A DNA stretch of 64,000 nucleotides from Streptomyces typhae. Lineage in GTDB: Bacteria > Actinomycetota > Actinomycetes > Streptomycetales > Streptomycetaceae. This document shows, one piece after another, positions 45,188 through 52,996 of the stretch. A program made the translations under genes and the position numbers. The notes under the pieces are model-generated. The model had not been told where the DNA came from and made no database searches. It saw only the letters and a program-made list of their open reading frames with translations. The DNA lies in NCBI RefSeq assembly GCF_009755605.1, contig NZ_WPNZ01000001.1, positions 248,001 through 312,000 of the forward strand, in the 5' to 3' direction. Each line of letters opens with the position of its first letter. The stretch's first letter is position 1.

Positions 45188-46135
45188 TCACACCTCGATC
45201 TTCCCGAGGCGCCTGATCACGAAGAAACCCACGGCGTAGAGGCCGAGCGAGATCAGGATCAGGGTCTGGCCGAGGGGGGAGCCCGTCACGCGTTCCAGGG
45301 CGCCCTCGTTCGAGGAGTTGATCAGGAGGAGGGAGCCGAGGCCCAGGAGCGGGACGGTGAAGGCCGTCGCGTGGACCTCCGAGAGCATCGTGCGGACCTC
45401 GCGCCGCGTTTCCTTGCGGTCCTCCAGGGTCTGGGTGAGGTTGCGGAGGGAGTTGACGACGGATCCGCCTGCCTTGTTGGACAGGACCAGGGTGGTCACA
45501 AGGACTATCAGTTCGCGGGACGGGAGGCGTTGGGCCAGTTCTTCGAGGGTGTCGTCGATGGAGCGGCCGAGGGTCAGCTGGTGCGCCACGTGCGAGAGTT
45601 CCTCGCCCGCGGGGGCCTCCAGCTCCTCCGCCGCCATCGCCAGGGACGTGCGCAGCGCCAGGCCCGCCGCCGTCGCGTTGGCGAGGATGCGGGCCACGTC
45701 GGGCAGCTGGTTGATGAACGCCTCGATGCGCTTCTGGCGTTGCCAGTTGAGGAAGATGACCGCGCTCCAGACGGCCACGATTCCGGCGATGGGGCCGAAG
45801 AAGGGGGCCAGGGAGGCCGCCGCTATCAGCCAGAGCGCCGCGACGACCGCCATGACGTACGTGAAGAACTCGCCGGGGGTGAGGTCGAGACCCGTCGCCG
45901 AGAGGCGCAGTTGGAGTTCGCGGCCCAGGCGGGTGCGGCGCAGACGCCGGTCCACCGCCGTGAAGCGGCGCGTCCGGCCGCCCTCCAGTACGGGGCGGGC
46001 ACCGCCCTCGGCCGCGAGCCGGTCCTCCAGGGCCTGGCGTTGCGCGCGCCCGGACGCGTACGTCTGGAGTCCGGCGACGGCCAGCGTGCCGGTGAGGAGC
46101 GTGGCGCCGAGGGCAAGCAGCGTGGGGTTGTTCAT
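45188..46135 (-). CDS. tadB: TadB-like type II secretion F domain protein
   Basis: 315 residues. TM near the N-terminus, a TM pair near 90-135, F domain with RILANATAAGLALRTSLAMA, LTLGRSIDDTLEELAQRLPS and VVTTLVLSNKAGGSVVNSLR, and C-terminal TMs. Platform partner of TadC. ATG 46135 follows the cpaF stop by 79 bp of tandem 24-bp repeats. Confidence 0.88.
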   Translation of the reverse strand: MNNPTLLALGATLLTGTLAVAGLQTYASGRAQRQALEDRLAAEGGARPVLEGGRTRRFTAVDRRLRRTRLGRELQLRLSATGLDLTPGEFFTYVMAVVAALWLIAAASLAPFFGPIAGIVAVWSAVIFLNWQRQKRIEAFINQLPDVARILANATAAGLALRTSLAMAAEELEAPAGEELSHVAHQLTLGRSIDDTLEELAQRLPSRELIVLVTTLVLSNKAGGSVVNSLRNLTQTLEDRKETRREVRTMLSEVHATAFTVPLLGLGSLLLINSSNEGALERVTGSPLGQTLILISLGLYAVGFFVIRRLGKIEV

Positions 46136-46136
46136 C

Positions 46137-46208
46137 AGCCGGTCGCTTTCCTCGTGTTCGTGGCCGTCGGCTTCCTCGTATTCGTGGCCGTCGGCTTCCT
46201 CGCGCTCG
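46137..46208 (-). repeat. Three 24-bp repeats between cpaF and tadB
   Basis: Units of the type TGGCCGTCGGCTTCCTCGTA plus TTCG at 46137, 46161 and 46185 fill the cpaF-tadB gap. On the coding strand each resembles the 3' end of cpaF including its stop region, so they look like tandem duplications of that end. Confidence 0.75.
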
Positions 46209-46214
46209 TGGCCA

Positions 46215-47555
46215 TCAGCCGATCGCTTCCCTGGTGTTCAGTACGTCGATCGCCTCCGCCACCCCGTACGCAGGCGGCACCGGCTCCCCCGCCACATACA
46301 GCCGCTCGGCGACGGGCCGTGGCAGCGGCAGGTGCTCGAAGTAGCCGTGCACGACGCGGTCCGGGCCCGCAGGGCGCGGTACGAAACGGGTGACGGGTGC
46401 GATGCGGAACTGCTGGCGGCCGTGGCTGACCAGGAGGACGATCTCGGCGACCTTGCGGGAACCGTCGGCGTGCCGGGCCAGTTGGACGACCACGTCGACC
46501 GCCGAGTTGATCTGGTCGCGCAGGGCCTCGAAGGGGACCTGGACCTCGGACATGGAGCCGAGGGTCTGGAGGCGGGTGAGGGCGTCCTCGGCCGTGTTCG
46601 CGTGGACGGTCGCGAGGGAGCCGTCGTGGCCCGTGGACATGGCCTGGAGCATGTCGAGGGTCTCACCGCCGCGGACCTCGCCGACGATGATGCGGTCGGG
46701 GCGCATGCGCAGCGAGTTGCGTACCAGGTCGCGGATCGTTATCTGGCCCTTGCCCTCGACGTTCGGGGGGCGGGACTCAAGGCGGATCACGTGGTCCTGC
46801 TGGAGCTGGAGTTCCGCCGAGTCCTCGATGGTGATGATGCGTTCGTGGGCGGGGAGGAGGCCTGAGAGGGCGTTCAGGAGGGTCGTCTTCCCGGAGCCGG
46901 TGCCTCCGCTGACGATGATGTTGAAGCGGGCCCGTACGAAGGCGGCGAGCAGCATCAGCATGTGCTCGTCGAGCGAGCCGAGGCCGATGAGTTCGGGGAG
47001 CGTGTACGCGCGCGGGAAGCGGCGGATGGTGAGGGTCGCGCCGGTGAGGGCGAGCGGCGGGATGATGACGTTGACGCGTTCGCCGGTGGGCAGGCGGGCG
47101 TCGACCATGGGGTTGGACTCGTCGACGCGGCGGTTCACGGTGGAGACGATGCGTTCGATCGTCTGCATCAGCTGGTCCTCGGAGGCGAAGCGGAGGGGGA
47201 GCTGTTCCACCCGCCCGGCCCGCTCCACGAAGATCGAGTCCGGTCCGTTGACCATGATCTCGGTGATGGAGGCGTCCGCGAGCAGCGGTTCGAGCACGCC
47301 GAGTCCGAGGGCCTCGTCGACGACCCGGCGGACCAGGTGGGCGCGCTCGGCGGAGGAGAGGACCGGGCCCTCGCGGCTGATGATGTGGTTGAGCACGCGC
47401 TCCAGGCGCAGACGGCGGTCGGGTGCCGCGAGCGAGGACATCTCGGCGAGGTCGATCTCTTCGAGCAGCTTCGCACGGTACGTGGCCACGAGGCTGTCGT
47501 CGCGGTTGGGGGTGGCGGCGTCGGCGGGGGACGCGATGCGGGCTCGCAGACTCAT
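46215..47555 (-). CDS. cpaF: CpaF/TadA secretion ATPase
   Basis: 446 residues. GSPE-family hexameric ATPase powering pilus assembly. N-terminal domain with VNGPDSIFVERAGRVEQLP, Walker A VSGGTGSGKTTLLNALSGLL (about 214), IITIEDSAELQLQQDHVI (Asp box), RMRPDRIIVGEVRGGETLDM (Walker B) and MSTGHDGSLATVHANT (His box). GGAGG is seven bases before ATG 47555, inside the end of tadE. Confidence 0.95.
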   Translation of the reverse strand: MSLRARIASPADAATPNRDDSLVATYRAKLLEEIDLAEMSSLAAPDRRLRLERVLNHIISREGPVLSSAERAHLVRRVVDEALGLGVLEPLLADASITEIMVNGPDSIFVERAGRVEQLPLRFASEDQLMQTIERIVSTVNRRVDESNPMVDARLPTGERVNVIIPPLALTGATLTIRRFPRAYTLPELIGLGSLDEHMLMLLAAFVRARFNIIVSGGTGSGKTTLLNALSGLLPAHERIITIEDSAELQLQQDHVIRLESRPPNVEGKGQITIRDLVRNSLRMRPDRIIVGEVRGGETLDMLQAMSTGHDGSLATVHANTAEDALTRLQTLGSMSEVQVPFEALRDQINSAVDVVVQLARHADGSRKVAEIVLLVSHGRQQFRIAPVTRFVPRPAGPDRVVHGYFEHLPLPRPVAERLYVAGEPVPPAYGVAEAIDVLNTREAIG

Positions 47556-47558
47556 GGG

Positions 47559-47993
47559 TCAGCCTCCTGTTCCGGGGCCGGGGCCTGTTCCGGGGCCGGG
47601 ATCTGATCCGGGGCCGGGATCTGATCCGGGGCCGGAACCTGTTCCGGGGGCACCGGGCGAACCGGCGTCGTCGTTCGGCATCGTCGCGGACTTCTCCACG
47701 GTCCACTTGGTGTCGACGAAGGGGAGCAGGGTGGGGACCTGGACGGTGACGGTCGCGGTCGTCGTCTCGCCGCCGCCGCCGACGTCCACGTCCGCTTCGA
47801 GCCCGGAGTCCATGGCGGCGTGCCCGGCGGCCTCCCCGGCGGCCGCTCCGCCGCCCTCTCCCTGCGAGCCGACGCGGGCCGCCGCGCGGGCGCCGGACCC
47901 GGCCTGGTTCGCGGCGTAGCCGACGAGGCCCAGCTGGATGGCGGCGAGGCCGATGAGGAGGAGGATGGGGAGGTAGCCGGCGAACTCCAGCAT
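47559..47993 (-). CDS. TadE-like pseudopilin, N-terminus possibly truncated
   Basis: 144 residues from ATG 47993. MLEFAGYLPILLLIGLAAIQ is the TadE-type TM, followed by GYAANQAGSGARAAARVGSQ and an extracellular domain. The C-terminus is GPGSDPGPGSDPGPGTGPG, encoded by five 18-bp repeats (47566-47655). The frame upstream reads RRRYDDTGVS, as in homologues, but no in-frame start or ribosome site exists because a 27-bp inverted duplication interrupts it. The gene may start at the internal ATG or be impaired. Confidence 0.65.
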   Translation of the reverse strand: MLEFAGYLPILLLIGLAAIQLGLVGYAANQAGSGARAAARVGSQGEGGGAAAGEAAGHAAMDSGLEADVDVGGGGETTTATVTVQVPTLLPFVDTKWTVEKSATMPNDDAGSPGAPGTGSGPGSDPGPGSDPGPGTGPGPGTGG

Positions 47994-48043
47994 GGAGACG
48001 CCGGTGTCGTCGTAGCGGCGTCTCCATGCTGGAGTTCGCCGGC
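47976..48043. repeat. Perfect 27-bp inverted duplication at the 5' end of tadE
   Basis: Left arm 47976-48002 and right arm 48017-48043 are exact reverse complements, separated by 14 bases. The left arm is tadE coding sequence (GVSMLEFAG). The right arm is an inverted copy of it placed upstream. The following 135 bp up to the end of the CpaE gene have no coding match. Confidence 0.9.
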
Positions 48044-48178
48044 CCCGGTGGGTTCTCCCGCGGACGCGGAGGGCTGCCCGTTCCGGGCCCGCCGCATCCG
48101 GCACCGTGCGCTGTGCCCACCCGTGCCGCCCTGTGGCACGCCGGCCCGCAGCAGGAGCGACACGGCTCCGGCCGCGCC

Positions 48179-49816
48179 TCACGGCGAGTCCTGCGTCTCG
48201 TCCGCCGCACCGGCCTCGGCCCGCACGGACCAGCCCGTCTCGATCCCGGGGAAGAACAGCGGCACGTCCACCTTGACCGTGGCTTTCATGACATCGCCCT
48301 CCGTGACACAGGAGATCGCGGCCCCCTGCCAGGCCCCCGGCAGATGTTCCTTGCCCGCGGCGGCGCAGGCACCCGCGTCGTCCCCCTGGACCGCCGCCGC
48401 GGCCGTCGCGGCCCGCGCCGCCTCGTCCGCCGCGTTCCCCGCCAACGAGTACGTGTACCCGTACAACGCGCACTGCCAGAGCAGCCCGATGACGGTCAGC
48501 ACCAGCGGGAACATCCCGGCGAACTCCAGGGTGACCGCGCCCCGGTCGGACTTGCCGAGGCGCCGCGTGCCGCGTCCGCCCTTCCGTCCGTGCCCGGTGG
48601 CCCCGCCTCCGGGCACGGACGGGGCCTCCACGAGGCCGATCTCCCCGGCGAGCCCCCACAGCGCCTGCTTGACGACGGACTTGCTGTCGAGGTCCTGGAG
48701 GCGTCCCGCGTCGACGACGGCCTGGAGCTCCTTGGGGACGTCGGGGACCGAGGTGCGGGCGGCCCGGGTGCCGGTGATGCGGGCGACCAGGGAGGGCTGG
48801 ATCTCCGATCCCCGCGCCCCCCGGTTGAGGACCGTCACCGTCTCCTCGGCCTTGCGGATCTGCAGCCGGTCCCAGAGCCGCACCATGCGTTTGGCGGCGC
48901 GTACGGCGACGACGTCGGGGGTGAGCAGGAGCACGGCCTGGTCGGCCATCTCGATGGCGGTGGCGGTGGCGGACGTGACGTACGTACCGCAGTCGACGAC
49001 CACGACGTCGTACCGTCCGCGCAGCGCGTTCACGGTCTGCCGGGCGACCCGGTCGGTGATCTCCTCGCCGCGTTCGCCGTCGGCGGGCGCGAGCAGCAGG
49101 CCGACGCCGGACTCGTGGGCGTACACGGCGTCCTGTACGACGCGCGGCGAGATGTCGCTGATGGCGGCGAGGTCGGCGACGGAGCGGCGGAACTGCACGT
49201 CCAGGTACGAGGCGACGTCGCCGGACTGGAGGTCGAGGTCGAGCAGGACGGTGCTGCGGCCGGAGGCCTGTGCGGCCAGGGCGAGCTGGACGGCGGCCAG
49301 CGTGGTGCCCACGCCGCCCTTCGCGCCGGTGACGGCGACGACCTGCCCGGAGCCACCGGCCGCGCCGCCGGGCCCGCCCCCGTACAGCTCGACGGCGGTG
49401 GAGCCCAGATGGCGCCGCATTCCCGCCGACCACGCGGAGGCCGCCTGCACCCGCTCGGCGAGGGCGTCGTAGCCGAGCGGGAAGGTGACGATGCCGCGGG
49501 CGCCGCTGTCCATGGCCGCGGTGAGGAGCGCCGGGCTGGTGTCGGCGGTGACGAGGACGACGCCGACCGCGGGGAACCGCAGGACCAGGTCGCGGATCAG
49601 GTCGAGCGCGGGCACGGGCGCGATGCGTTCGTGCACGAGGACGACCTCGGGCAGTTCGTCGAGGGACTCCGCTGCGAGCCGGGCCAGGGTGTCCAGGAGG
49701 GCCGTGGAGTCCGGGACGGGCGCGGCGGGTTCGGCGTCCGGGAGCTGCGCGGCGAGCCCGGTCAGGGCGCGGGCCGCGTCCGGGTCGCCGACGGCGGGCA
49801 GGATGCGGGTGATCAC
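48179..49816 (-). CDS. CpaE-like ATPase fused to a TadE-like domain
   Basis: 545 residues. Receiver-like N-terminal domain (about 1-135: VVLVHERIAPVPALDLI, VLVTADTSPALLTAAMDSGA). ParA/MinD ATPase with VTGAKGGVGTTLAAVQLAL (about 153-171), LLDLDLQSGDVASYLDV and DVVVVDCGTYV. After a basic linker (GRKGGRGTRRLGKSDRG) comes a TadE-type segment from about 420: GAVTLEFAGMFPLVLTVIG, then LAGNAADEAARAATAA, and a C-terminal extracellular-like domain. GTG 49816 has GGGGAGG six bases upstream. The frame is continuous across the fusion. CpaE proteins localise pilus assembly. Confidence 0.85.
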   Translation of the reverse strand: MITRILPAVGDPDAARALTGLAAQLPDAEPAAPVPDSTALLDTLARLAAESLDELPEVVLVHERIAPVPALDLIRDLVLRFPAVGVVLVTADTSPALLTAAMDSGARGIVTFPLGYDALAERVQAASAWSAGMRRHLGSTAVELYGGGPGGAAGGSGQVVAVTGAKGGVGTTLAAVQLALAAQASGRSTVLLDLDLQSGDVASYLDVQFRRSVADLAAISDISPRVVQDAVYAHESGVGLLLAPADGERGEEITDRVARQTVNALRGRYDVVVVDCGTYVTSATATAIEMADQAVLLLTPDVVAVRAAKRMVRLWDRLQIRKAEETVTVLNRGARGSEIQPSLVARITGTRAARTSVPDVPKELQAVVDAGRLQDLDSKSVVKQALWGLAGEIGLVEAPSVPGGGATGHGRKGGRGTRRLGKSDRGAVTLEFAGMFPLVLTVIGLLWQCALYGYTYSLAGNAADEAARAATAAAAVQGDDAGACAAAGKEHLPGAWQGAAISCVTEGDVMKATVKVDVPLFFPGIETGWSVRAEAGAADETQDSP

Positions 49817-49872
49817 GTCCGGCCTCCCCGGGCCCGGACCGGCCGGGTGCGGTGCGCGGTCACATACGTGCA

Positions 49873-49944
49873 GATGTCCGTGGAGCCGTACGCGCGGACA
49901 TCCACGGAGCAGCACGCGCAGACATCCACGGAGCCGTACGTGGA
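49873..49944. repeat. Three 24-bp repeats upstream of the CpaE gene
   Basis: Units beginning at 49873, 49897 and 49921 (GACATCCACGGAGCAGCACG type). They lie in the 243-bp gap between cpaB and the CpaE gene, which otherwise shows only the CpaE ribosome site. Confidence 0.7.
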
Positions 49945-50034
49945 CGCGTACAGGGGAGGACCATCCATGCGGCCGTACATGGAGACGTGCGTGAGGCTGG
50001 GGCCGTGCATACGGCGGCTCATAGGGCGGCTCCC

Positions 50035-50070
50035 CTTACTTGTCCTCTTGCTTGTCCTCTTACTTGTCCT
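50035..50070 (-). repeat. Three 12-bp repeats at the 3' end of cpaB
   Basis: CTTACTTGTCCT, CTTGCTTGTCCT and CTTACTTGTCCT follow each other. The last encodes the final codons GluAspLys and the TAA stop of cpaB; the other two are copies beyond the stop. Confidence 0.75.
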
Positions 50071-50770
50071 CGTCCAGGGTGTACGTGCGGTCCCCGCGCG
50101 GCACATCCGCGTCACCTCCCTGCCCGACCAGGGCGAGCCGTACGTGCGAGGCGAACGACTCGGCGTACGCGACGCGTTGGGCGTCCTTGGTGCCGAGCGC
50201 GAAGGTGATCGGCACCGCCTCGGCGTTGCGGCGCCGCGACCGGTCGTCGGAGTCGGCGTCGAGCGCCGTCAGCCTGCCCACGTCGATGACCTTCGCGCCC
50301 TCGACGATGACCTTCGACTGGTCGGAGCCCTTCTCGTCCTCGGCCTTGAAGGTGGCGTAGATGTTGACCGTCGATCCCGGCGTGATCTTTCCGGCGACAC
50401 CGGTCGCCGCGTCGATCATGATCGCGATCTCCTGCTGCCCCGGCGCCAGCTGGGGCCGTTTCACGATCATGTCGGTCTGGAGCAGCGAGCCCTTCCGCAA
50501 CTGGGTGACGGCGATCTTCCCGCGGATCTCCCGCAGGTCGGTCACGGCGTTGTCGGACAGCCAGCGCTCGGGCATCTCGACCTTCTTGAACTGTCCGGGC
50601 TCCAGTTCCTTGTAGGGCGCGATGTCCGTGCTCAGCTCGTACGCCTCGACCTCGGGACCGACCTTGGAGTTCACGTCGCGGATCACCGAGAGGACCCCGG
50701 CGAAGGCGCCGAGCGCGCACAGGACCGACAGGACAAGGAGGATGACTCCGCGGCGCTGGCGTGCGTTCAT
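50060..50770 (-). CDS. cpaB: CpaB-like SAF domain protein
   Basis: 236 residues. N-terminal TM (about 8-30, GVILLVLSVLCALGAFAGVL), SAF domain (YELSTDIAPYKELEPGQFKK, AVTQLRKGSLLQTDMIV) and RcpC-type domain (QEIAIMIDAATGVAGKITPG, STVNIYATF). CpaB proteins are membrane-anchored parts of the Tad pilus machine outside the membrane. ATG 50770. Confidence 0.85.
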   Translation of the reverse strand: MNARQRRGVILLVLSVLCALGAFAGVLSVIRDVNSKVGPEVEAYELSTDIAPYKELEPGQFKKVEMPERWLSDNAVTDLREIRGKIAVTQLRKGSLLQTDMIVKRPQLAPGQQEIAIMIDAATGVAGKITPGSTVNIYATFKAEDEKGSDQSKVIVEGAKVIDVGRLTALDADSDDRSRRRNAEAVPITFALGTKDAQRVAYAESFASHVRLALVGQGGDADVPRGDRTYTLDEDK

Positions 50771-50945
50771 GGGCCGGACTACCTACCTCGTTCGTGCAGC
50801 GAGTGCATGTGGCTACGGACAGTGAGTGGTGTGGTGCGCGGATCGGCGGTTCGCAGGTTGTGGGCTCGCAGGTTGTGGGCCTTGCCGGCCGCGGTGGCGA
50901 CGGCGGTGACGGCGCGGCCGGGCCGGGCCGGTGGCCCCGGCGGCC

Positions 50946-52043
50946 CTAGGTGGCGCCTCTGGGCAGGGCGCGTACTCCGGTGGCCGCCGCCCCGCCGCCG
51001 GGATCCGCGGCGGGCGCGCGCCCGGCCGGGGCCCGTTCGGGCGGCGGGAGGAGCGGCGCGGCGCAGAAGGCGCAGCGATCGCCGATGAGTTCGAGACCGC
51101 ACCAGCGGCAGTCCTCCCTCCGCACGGACGACACCAGTTGGTAGAGCACGGAGATGTCCGGGATGGCGGCGGCGAACTCGACGAGCTTGCCGGTGGCCCA
51201 CCAGCGGGCGGACTCGGCGGGCAGCGGCACGTCGGCGCAGCCCTGCACGTTCCACGCGGGCGCGAGCGTGTCGACGACCCAGTCGGAGGCGAGCTGCCCG
51301 GTCGCGTACAGCATCTTGGTGCTGAACCCGGGCCCGGCGAGCAGCGCGTCGTCGCCGCCTGCCTTGCCGCCCGTCTTGCCGCCCGCCTTGACCAGCTCGG
51401 GGCGTGGCGTGGCGAGGACGGCGAACTGGCTGCCCGGCATCCAGGACTTGGCGTGCGACTGGAGGGTGACGGGCACGCGGTCGAGCCGGGCGACGGAGCC
51501 GAGGAGGGCGCCCGCGTAGATGTAGTGGCTGAGCAGCCGCGCGGCGCACGCGAGGACACCCGGGCTGAAGTCGCAGATCGACAACTGCCGCAGCTGGAGG
51601 GCGAGGACGGAGAGCCCGAGCGGCGGCAGTTCGCTACGCACGATGGCGATGCGGTCGCTCTCCAGGACCGAGCGGATGGTGTGGAGGCGGTGCAGGACGG
51701 TGGGCGGGGTGGAGGCGGGGCACAGCACGATCACGTATCCGTGGTTCTCGATGAGGGTGTGCGCCTCGGTGAGGGCCTGCTCCAGGGAGAACCCCCTGGC
51801 ACCGCCCTTGCCTCCCGCTGCGCCCAAGACTCCCCTGGCGCCCGGGGAACCCACGCCACCTCCGGCACCCACGCCACCCATGGCACCCGCCGCGCCGGTG
51901 GCCCCCTTGAGCCCCTTCGTCCCCTTGGCCCCCGGGCCGCCACCGGGGCCCGTGGCGCCCTGGAGCACGGCGGCGGTGGGGGTGTGGCGGTCGGGCGAGG
52001 GCAGCACGAGATCGGGGCTGGTGACGGCTATCGCGGTCGGCAT
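50946..52043 (-). CDS. Tad-cluster protein with zinc ribbon and collagen-like insert
   Basis: 365 residues. Residues 1-30 (MPTAIAVTSPDLVLPSPD) and the part after 90 (LTEAHTLIENHGYVIVLCPA, SDRIAIVRSELPPLGLSVLA, GKLVEFAAAIPDISVLYQLV) match a protein usually encoded beside Streptomyces Tad genes. A C-terminal zinc ribbon is CRWCGLELIGDRCAFC. Between them, about residues 31-85, lie some eighteen consecutive Gly-X-Y triplets (GAKGTKGLKGATGAAGAMGG, GSPGARGVLGAAGG), a collagen-like stretch I do not expect in this family. No signal peptide. Function unknown. ATG 52043. Confidence 0.8.
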   Translation of the reverse strand: MPTAIAVTSPDLVLPSPDRHTPTAAVLQGATGPGGGPGAKGTKGLKGATGAAGAMGGVGAGGGVGSPGARGVLGAAGGKGGARGFSLEQALTEAHTLIENHGYVIVLCPASTPPTVLHRLHTIRSVLESDRIAIVRSELPPLGLSVLALQLRQLSICDFSPGVLACAARLLSHYIYAGALLGSVARLDRVPVTLQSHAKSWMPGSQFAVLATPRPELVKAGGKTGGKAGGDDALLAGPGFSTKMLYATGQLASDWVVDTLAPAWNVQGCADVPLPAESARWWATGKLVEFAAAIPDISVLYQLVSSVRREDCRWCGLELIGDRCAFCAAPLLPPPERAPAGRAPAADPGGGAAATGVRALPRGAT

Positions 52044-52390
52044 CCGCACACCCCCGGTCCCGGTCCGCACGCTCCCGCCCCCACGCCGACGGCGGTCACA
52101 TGCACCCTGTCCGCACGCTCAGGCTCACGTGCGTCTCTGCCTGTGCACCATATCCACGCAGGGCCCCGGCTAACACCCAACTTCCCACTGTTCACCTACG
52201 GGTTGTCGACGCGGGCCCCTACTCCGGAGGGTGCACGAGGGGCTGCCAGGCCGTTCCTGAGTGGCCCCTTGACCCGGCTCCTCAGCCACAGAGCTCCGCT
52301 CAAGAGCCGCACATCGGCGTGATCGGCCCAGCCCTGGGCCTCACGGGCACAGACTGGCCTTCCGGTGTCCGGTGAGGCCGACCGTCTGAA
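52044..52390. other. Intergenic region upstream of the Tad cluster
   Basis: 347 bp with no gene recognised. It presumably holds the promoter for the leftward Tad operon; no clear element was identified. Confidence 0.4.
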
Positions 52391-52828
52391 TCATGATGCG
52401 TACCAGTCCTCCCCACCTGCGGCCAGGTAACGGGCGATGTAGTCACGCAAGTCATTGGCGATCCAACGCCGACTATCGCTCTCATGTTGCCAAACGAACA
52501 CGTCTGGGCGCTTGGGCACGGCCACGAATGCAAAGAGATCACCACCTCCACTGTCCCCGATAAAGAGCAGTGGATCGAACGGCATGTACAGGTTTCGAAA
52601 ATCGAGATTCTCCCGCATTTCCCGATTCCGCTTCACGATCTCTTCGGCCGCCCAAATGAATTCACACCCATATTCATCGGAGACACCATTAGCTTCAAGT
52701 AGAAGCGACCTCAGCTCCTCCGGAAGGGTGCCCCCGAGCGCCCTTTCCGCAGCACTAATCGCTTCAACGGAGGCTGGAGGGTTAAACTCCACCTGGCCGG
52801 AGGAAGCGGAGATCAGATCTATCCACAT
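52391..52828 (-). CDS. SMI1/KNR4 (SUKH) family protein, probable immunity protein
   Basis: 145 residues. SUKH fold signatures: ISAAERALGGTLPEELRSLL near the N-terminus (the classic LPxxYxxFL-like region), GCEFIWAAEEIVKRNREM, and LLFIGDSGGGDLFAFV, with DVFVWQHESDSRRWIANDL near the end. SUKH proteins are immunity proteins of nuclease toxins. It follows the Rhs nuclease tip by 168 bp in the same direction. ATG 52828 has GGAGA seven bases upstream. Its base composition is visibly lower in GC than the neighbours. Confidence 0.88.
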   Translation of the reverse strand: MWIDLISASSGQVEFNPPASVEAISAAERALGGTLPEELRSLLLEANGVSDEYGCEFIWAAEEIVKRNREMRENLDFRNLYMPFDPLLFIGDSGGGDLFAFVAVPKRPDVFVWQHESDSRRWIANDLRDYIARYLAAGGEDWYAS

Positions 52829-52996
52829 GAGACTCTCCAATCGAAATGGTGCCACGACCGGGCCAGCTCGAGCAGTAGTGGGAGCAGGGCGCCGCGCGGG
52901 TAGCCTACGAGACCTTACCGCAGGCTACCCACACATGCGCAGTACCCTCGCAGCGGCCGGAACAACCAGTCCACAGCATCATCCAGGAACGACTCT

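Noticed and set aside
45997..48163. Alternative start of tadE at an upstream GTG (48163) giving a longer protein
   Set aside because: That frame is not the one encoding the TadE transmembrane segment; the TadE frame has no start upstream of 47993.
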